A stretch of DNA of 64,000 bases, taken from NCBI GenBank assembly GCA_963796565.1, contig CAWCMA010000001.1, positions 1 to 64,000 on the forward strand. Reading direction: 5' to 3'. The DNA comes from JAKAVN01 sp963796565 (lineage in GTDB: Bacteria > Desulfobacterota > Binatia > Binatales > Binataceae). Every line of letters begins with the position of its first letter. The stretch's first letter is position 1. Made by a program: the position numbers and the translations under genes. The notes beneath the pieces were generated by a model, which had not been told where the DNA came from, did not search any database, and worked only from the letters and a program-made list of their open reading frames with translations. Of this stretch, positions 60,680 to 64,000 are shown piece after piece.

Positions 60680-61495
60680 CTATTGCATCGGGGTATTGGG
60701 GCCCTTGGGGGTATTGCCGCCGCCGCCGCCGCCGAATGCTCCTGCGGCGGCCAATCCGCCGACCACACCGCCGACCACGATAGCACCGCCAACGAACAGG
60801 CCCAGAGTACTGCCTTCGGGCGCAGCGGCCGCGCCGGCCGCCGCGATCTCACTCGGCGGAAACGGCGCAAAGCCGCAGACCACCCACGTCTTGTGACCCG
60901 CTGGTACCTGCACCGATCCCCCGCCGGGGTTGGTTGAATTGACTACCTCAACCGTGCCGTCGTACACCGATACCTGAGTAAACCTGCGGCAGTCTTTGTA
61001 CTTCTTGCGGTCTTCCTCGCTCATTGTGCCGGGCGCTTGAGTGCTGGTCGAGGTATCGTATTCGGTGCCACGTGCCGACGCGACCGCGTTGGGTGTATGT
61101 ACCGCGAAGTTCGGTGTAGGCGACGACGAGTACGAAACAAATGAACGTACCAAGCCCGAAAACAGGCTCAGCTTGGTGTTGCGCGAGTTGGCTGTGACCA
61201 TCTGCTGGTCGATGACCAGAGAGGTAGACTCGTCCAGCTCGATCCTACTGTTGTCAGTCAGAGTTATGGTGACTCGACTATTAGGGCCGGTGACGAGCCG
61301 GTCGTTCACATCGACCGCCATGCCTTGCGTGGCCGTCACGGTGGTTCCAGCGCGCTCGATATGCACGTCACCGGTGAGCGAGGTCACTGAGCCGGCGGGC
61401 GTCTGGGCCAACGCTCGGCTTGCAATCAATAGCATAAACGTGACTAGAGATGCTACAACGTGACGCAAGTTCTTCTTATTGTTCATAGAAAACAT
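60680..61495 (-). CDS. FecR-domain secreted protein
   Basis: 271 residues. Signal peptide (RHVVASLVTFMLLIASRALA), FecR-like domain (GSVTSLTGDVHIERAGTTVTATQGMAVDVNDRLVTGPNSRVTITLTDNS then HTPNAVASARGTEY), and a Gly-rich hydrophobic segment near the C-terminus (LGLFVGGAIVVGGVVGGLAAAG), possibly a membrane anchor. 173 bases before the CHASE2 cyclase on the same strand, so it may be part of its sensing complex. Start ATG 61495 or 61486. Confidence 0.85.
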   Translation of the reverse strand: MFSMNNKKNLRHVVASLVTFMLLIASRALAQTPAGSVTSLTGDVHIERAGTTVTATQGMAVDVNDRLVTGPNSRVTITLTDNSRIELDESTSLVIDQQMVTANSRNTKLSLFSGLVRSFVSYSSSPTPNFAVHTPNAVASARGTEYDTSTSTQAPGTMSEEDRKKYKDCRRFTQVSVYDGTVEVVNSTNPGGGSVQVPAGHKTWVVCGFAPFPPSEIAAAGAAAAPEGSTLGLFVGGAIVVGGVVGGLAAAGAFGGGGGGNTPKGPNTPMQ

Positions 61496-61594
61496 GTATT
61501 TGAGAGGTACGCTAATTCGCTCGGGGCATCCTTACAGCCCTTAGGCGCTCTGTCAAACGCTCAAGCGCTTAAATTAGCGATTTCCGCGCCCGCT

Positions 61595-62893
61595 TCAGAA
61601 GGCGTTTCTGATCGAACGCTCGAGCGAACGCTCAAGCTCGCCCAGGTTGGCGCATCGATGCAACGCATCAATCTCTCGCGCGTACTTATGGATGGCGCTG
61701 TCGCCGGTACCCCATCGTTCAGCCGGCTCCGGCGTCAGCCATACAACGGCGCGGCACAGCCGTCGTAAATCGCGGAGCAAGTCAGCCCGTGCCGGGCGTT
61801 GATTGTTACGCCCATCCCCCAGTATCACCATCAGGGTCGCGCGTGAAAGCAGCTCCGAACGCCGTTCCCATAGTTCGCCAAGCACCCGTCCGAAATCGGA
61901 TCGGGCGTAGAGATCCAACCCAAGGTCGGTCGCGACATGGCCGCCGGCGAACTCGGCCTCGGCGAGATGGTCGATGAAGACGAAACTACGAACGCGCCGG
62001 AAGTGTCCGTAGACCCCCGCCACCAGTTCGAGCATCAGTGCCGAGCAATATCTTACGGAGCCCGAAACGTCGGCCAGGATGAGCAGGTCGACGTGGCGCG
62101 GCCGTCGCGCGCGAAAGCGCAAATCGGCCAATGCGCCGCCGCGTTGTAAGGAGGCGCGGATGGTGTGGCGGAAATCGACCCGGCCGCGTGGCGCCGCGTG
62201 AAGTCTACGCCCAAGTTGCAGGCGGAAGCGGCGCGCGAGCGGCGCCAGAGCGTCGCGCGCAGCTTCATACTCGAGGTCGGTATACGCAGCGAATGGCGCG
62301 CACCGCGCGCTGCGAAGCTCTGCCTGACGGCGTGCGTCCACCCCAGGCTCGTCGGCTTCGACGCTGGCACTGGCCTGCGCCGCGCGCTCGCCGCGGGGGA
62401 CGGCGTCCTTCGGGACGCCGTCCCCCGCGGCAGCGGACTCTGCCGCGCCCTGATGCGGCGCGGCTTTGCCGGAGGCGGCGGGCGCTAAAGCGTCCGCCGC
62501 CTCCGGCTTGGATTTCGCGCTCGGCGGCGCGCCGCCATGGGGTGGAGCGTCGGACCGGACGCGCTCGGCGCGCGTCCGGTCCGACGCTCCCTGTTCGCCG
62601 CGACCGCCGCCGGTGGCCGCGGCGACGCGGCGATGGGCGCCGGGGCGGCCCGCTTCGCGGGCCGCCCCGGCGCCCGCACCGAAGAAGCGCGCGAACACTG
62701 CGTCGAACGATTCCCGGTCGGCTTCGTCCTTGATCAGCGCCGCGGCCAACGCCTCGCGCATCCGCGAGCGGTCGGCGAGGCCCGCTGCCGCTACTGCACG
62801 CATCGCGTCGAGCGTTTCAGCCACCGACACCGGGACTTCGGCCACGCGCAGTTCGCCGACGAAGCGCAGCAGCTCGTCGCTGAACGTGCTCAT
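61595..62893 (-). CDS. VWA-domain protein, CoxE-like, with palindrome-encoded linker
   Basis: 432 residues. N-terminal helical part (1-75), then a low-complexity Ala/Gly/Glu/Ser/Pro linker (about 75-200) encoded by perfect palindromes, then a von Willebrand A domain. MIDAS is DVSGS in LLILADVSGSVRYCS; FIDHLAEAEF and LGDGRNNQR follow. CoxE proteins work with MoxR ATPases to insert metals or mature enzymes such as CO dehydrogenase. Start overlaps the MoxR stop (ATGA). Target enzyme not in view. Confidence 0.88.
   Translation of the reverse strand: MSTFSDELLRFVGELRVAEVPVSVAETLDAMRAVAAAGLADRSRMREALAAALIKDEADRESFDAVFARFFGAGAGAAREAGRPGAHRRVAAATGGGRGEQGASDRTRAERVRSDAPPHGGAPPSAKSKPEAADALAPAASGKAAPHQGAAESAAAGDGVPKDAVPRGERAAQASASVEADEPGVDARRQAELRSARCAPFAAYTDLEYEAARDALAPLARRFRLQLGRRLHAAPRGRVDFRHTIRASLQRGGALADLRFRARRPRHVDLLILADVSGSVRYCSALMLELVAGVYGHFRRVRSFVFIDHLAEAEFAGGHVATDLGLDLYARSDFGRVLGELWERRSELLSRATLMVILGDGRNNQRPARADLLRDLRRLCRAVVWLTPEPAERWGTGDSAIHKYAREIDALHRCANLGELERSLERSIRNAF
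62390..62675. repeat. Array of perfect palindromes inside a coding sequence
   Basis: Five hairpins in 286 bases: 62390-62431 (19-bp arms, TTCG loop), 62442-62464 (8-bp arms), 62468-62507 (14-bp arms plus inner GCGC/GCGT pairing), 62544-62590 (21-bp arms, 5-base loop) and 62635-62675 (19-bp arms, TTC loop). All are within the linker of the VWA gene and keep its frame open. The arms are not copies of one another. Confidence 0.95.
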
Positions 62894-63762
62894 CGCGGGC
62901 GCGCGGCCAACGCACCCGCTTTGGCTTCGACTTTGGCGCGGTCGTCCTCGTGCTTGAGCAACAGGCCGAGCGCGGAGCGAATCGCGGGTGCGTCGAGTTG
63001 GGCCACGCCCAGGCGCAGAAGCGCGCGCGCCCAGTCGAGCGTCTCGGCAATCGAGGGCGGCTTCTTGAGTCCGAGCTTGCGTAGCCCGTTGACGAAACGC
63101 GCGGCGTCGGCGGCGAGCTGCGCGTCGAGCTCAGGAATTTTGAGCTCGATGATACGCCGTTCCTGTTCGAGGCCGGGGAAGTCGATGAACAGATGGAGGC
63201 AGCGGCGGCGGAGCGCTTCCGACAATTCGCGCGCGCGGTTGGAAGTCAGCACGACGACGGGATGCTCGCGGGCGCGAAGCGTGCCGACTTCGGGAACCGT
63301 GACCTGGAAGTCGGAGAGCAGTTCGAGCAGGAACGCCTCGAACTCCTCGTCGGCCTTGTCGACCTCGTCGATCAGCAGGACCACCTTGCGCGGCGACGAT
63401 ATCGCGCGCAGCAGGGGGCGCTCGAGCAGGTACTCGCGCGAGAACAGATGCTCGGAGAGCTCTTCCCAGCGCAGTCCTTGATGCTCATCCGCCTGGAGGC
63501 GCAAAAGCTGCTTCTGATAGTTCCATTCGTAAAGCGCGCGCGCCTCGTCGAGTCCCTCGTAGCATTGCAGTCGGATAAGCTCGGCGCCGAGCATCTCGGC
63601 CAGCACCTTGGCCACTTCGGTCTTGCCCGAGCCCGCTGGCCCTTCGATGAGCAGCGGCTTGTCGAGCGCGAGCGCGAGAAAGACCGCGGTCTCGACGCGC
63701 TCGTTGGTGATGTAGCGCGCGCCGCGCAGGCCGTCGCTAACGAATTGAGGCGTGACATTCAT
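62890..63762 (-). CDS. MoxR-family AAA+ ATPase
   Basis: 290 residues. Walker A GPAGSGKTE at 41-49, Walker B VVLLIDEVDKADEEFEAFLLELL, sensor SNRARELSEALRRRCLHLF. The CoxD/MoxR branch assists VWA partners as a metal-cofactor or protein-maturation chaperone. Stop overlaps the VWA gene start (ATGA), and its start overlaps the stop of the next upstream gene the same way, so three genes are coupled. Confidence 0.93.
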   Translation of the reverse strand: MNVTPQFVSDGLRGARYITNERVETAVFLALALDKPLLIEGPAGSGKTEVAKVLAEMLGAELIRLQCYEGLDEARALYEWNYQKQLLRLQADEHQGLRWEELSEHLFSREYLLERPLLRAISSPRKVVLLIDEVDKADEEFEAFLLELLSDFQVTVPEVGTLRAREHPVVVLTSNRARELSEALRRRCLHLFIDFPGLEQERRIIELKIPELDAQLAADAARFVNGLRKLGLKKPPSIAETLDWARALLRLGVAQLDAPAIRSALGLLLKHEDDRAKVEAKAGALAARPR

Positions 63763-64000
63763 GTCGTTTGCATGTTGTTTGCACGTTGCTTGCGTGACGT
63801 TCGCTTTGCCGGGTTGAGAAGCTGAGCATTGCGGTCATTCGCCGCCCAGTCAATTACGAATAGGTAGTTGTGCGCGATCGATGGACTCGCACCGATACGC
63901 AGCGCGAATTTCGAGGGCCACTCGATTTGGTCACTCGATTTGAATTGAGGATCGGCGCCGGCAAGCACGAGGTCACGATCATCATGAGATGAGACAGCGG
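63759..64000 (-). CDS. C-terminal part of a gene extending past the right edge
   Basis: About 80 residues are readable (DDRDLVLAGADPQFKSSD, IEWPSKFALRIGASPSIA, NYLFVIDWAANDRNAQLL), ending in an Arg/Lys-rich tail and TGA at 63761-63759. The stop overlaps the MoxR start (ATGA), which argues for a real gene. No family recognised from this piece. Confidence 0.65.
   Translation of the reverse strand, partial: AVSSHDDRDLVLAGADPQFKSSDQIEWPSKFALRIGASPSIAHNYLFVIDWAANDRNAQLLNPAKRTSRKQRANNMQTT

Overview
High-GC bacterial chromosome fragment that looks like an uncultured soil or sediment bacterium of deltaproteobacterial type; Candidatus Binatota is my best guess. The basis is an RpoH-type sigma factor with a long N-terminal extension, several luciferase-like (F420-type) oxidoreductases, VOC and EthD enzymes, a DUF35/thiolase-like pair and a glutaryl-CoA dehydrogenase. 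No rRNA, tRNA, phage, transposase or CRISPR array was seen, so the lineage is inference. Most genes are dense, operon-like and housekeeping or catabolic in character.

Layout. 1-7.9 kb: catabolic oxidoreductases (two SDRs, an HpaB-family flavoprotein, a luciferase-like enzyme, two VOC proteins), then gcdH divergent from a LysR regulator. 8-13.4 kb: an ArsC/Spx-like gene interrupted by an in-frame TGA with a SECIS-like hairpin (probable selenoprotein), a secreted protein, a CinA-like protein, a Cys-rich lipoprotein, RpoH and omega. 13.4-19.7 kb: rhodanese, OsmC, a MetE-like methyltransferase, trehalose synthesis (otsBA), a 1-Cys peroxiredoxin and a 34-residue basic protein. 19.8-22.7 kb: CocE-type hydrolase, SnoaL-like protein and an acidic secreted protein.

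22.7-30.1 kb is a minus-strand sulfur block. A SAM-I riboswitch with terminator and antiterminator precedes a MoeB-like E1, threonine synthase, a ThiS/CysO-like carrier ending GGE, a CysM-like synthase, a NIL-domain protein, a second degenerate E1-like protein and a HAD phosphatase; cysC and sat (sulfate activation) follow on the same strand. Together these suggest SAM-controlled, carrier-protein-dependent assembly of cysteine or homocysteine from sulfate. 30.2-38.1 kb: 3-hydroxyisobutyrate dehydrogenase-like, CMD-family, luciferase-like and hydrolase genes, asd, arsM, a DUF35 plus SCPx-like thiolase pair, a glycine-rich RRM protein and a 58-residue protein. 38.2-43.7 kb: glcDEF divergent from a glyoxylate-type aminotransferase (glycolate to glyoxylate to glycine). 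43.7-50.2 kb: hybrid histidine kinase divergent from an unknown gene, MFS transporter plus HemJ-like protein, FtsB-like protein, and a Lys-rich 30-residue peptide with its own promoter and a structured 3' region. 50.2-64 kb: degenerate alpha/beta hydrolase, guaB (leader terminator), ddl, rdgB, glycosyltransferase-like protein, MscS channel with a cNMP-binding domain, EthD protein, CHASE2 adenylate cyclase with FecR partner, and a CoxE-like VWA/MoxR ATPase pair coupled to a gene leaving the right edge.

The strongest unusual signals are the UGA/SECIS gene at 8 kb, runs of perfect 12-22 bp hairpins inside coding sequence (62.39-62.68 kb and 25.06-25.58 kb), and the riboswitch-controlled sulfur-carrier operon. 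Starts were chosen by Shine-Dalgarno spacing, overlaps and family length; GTG and TTG starts are common here.
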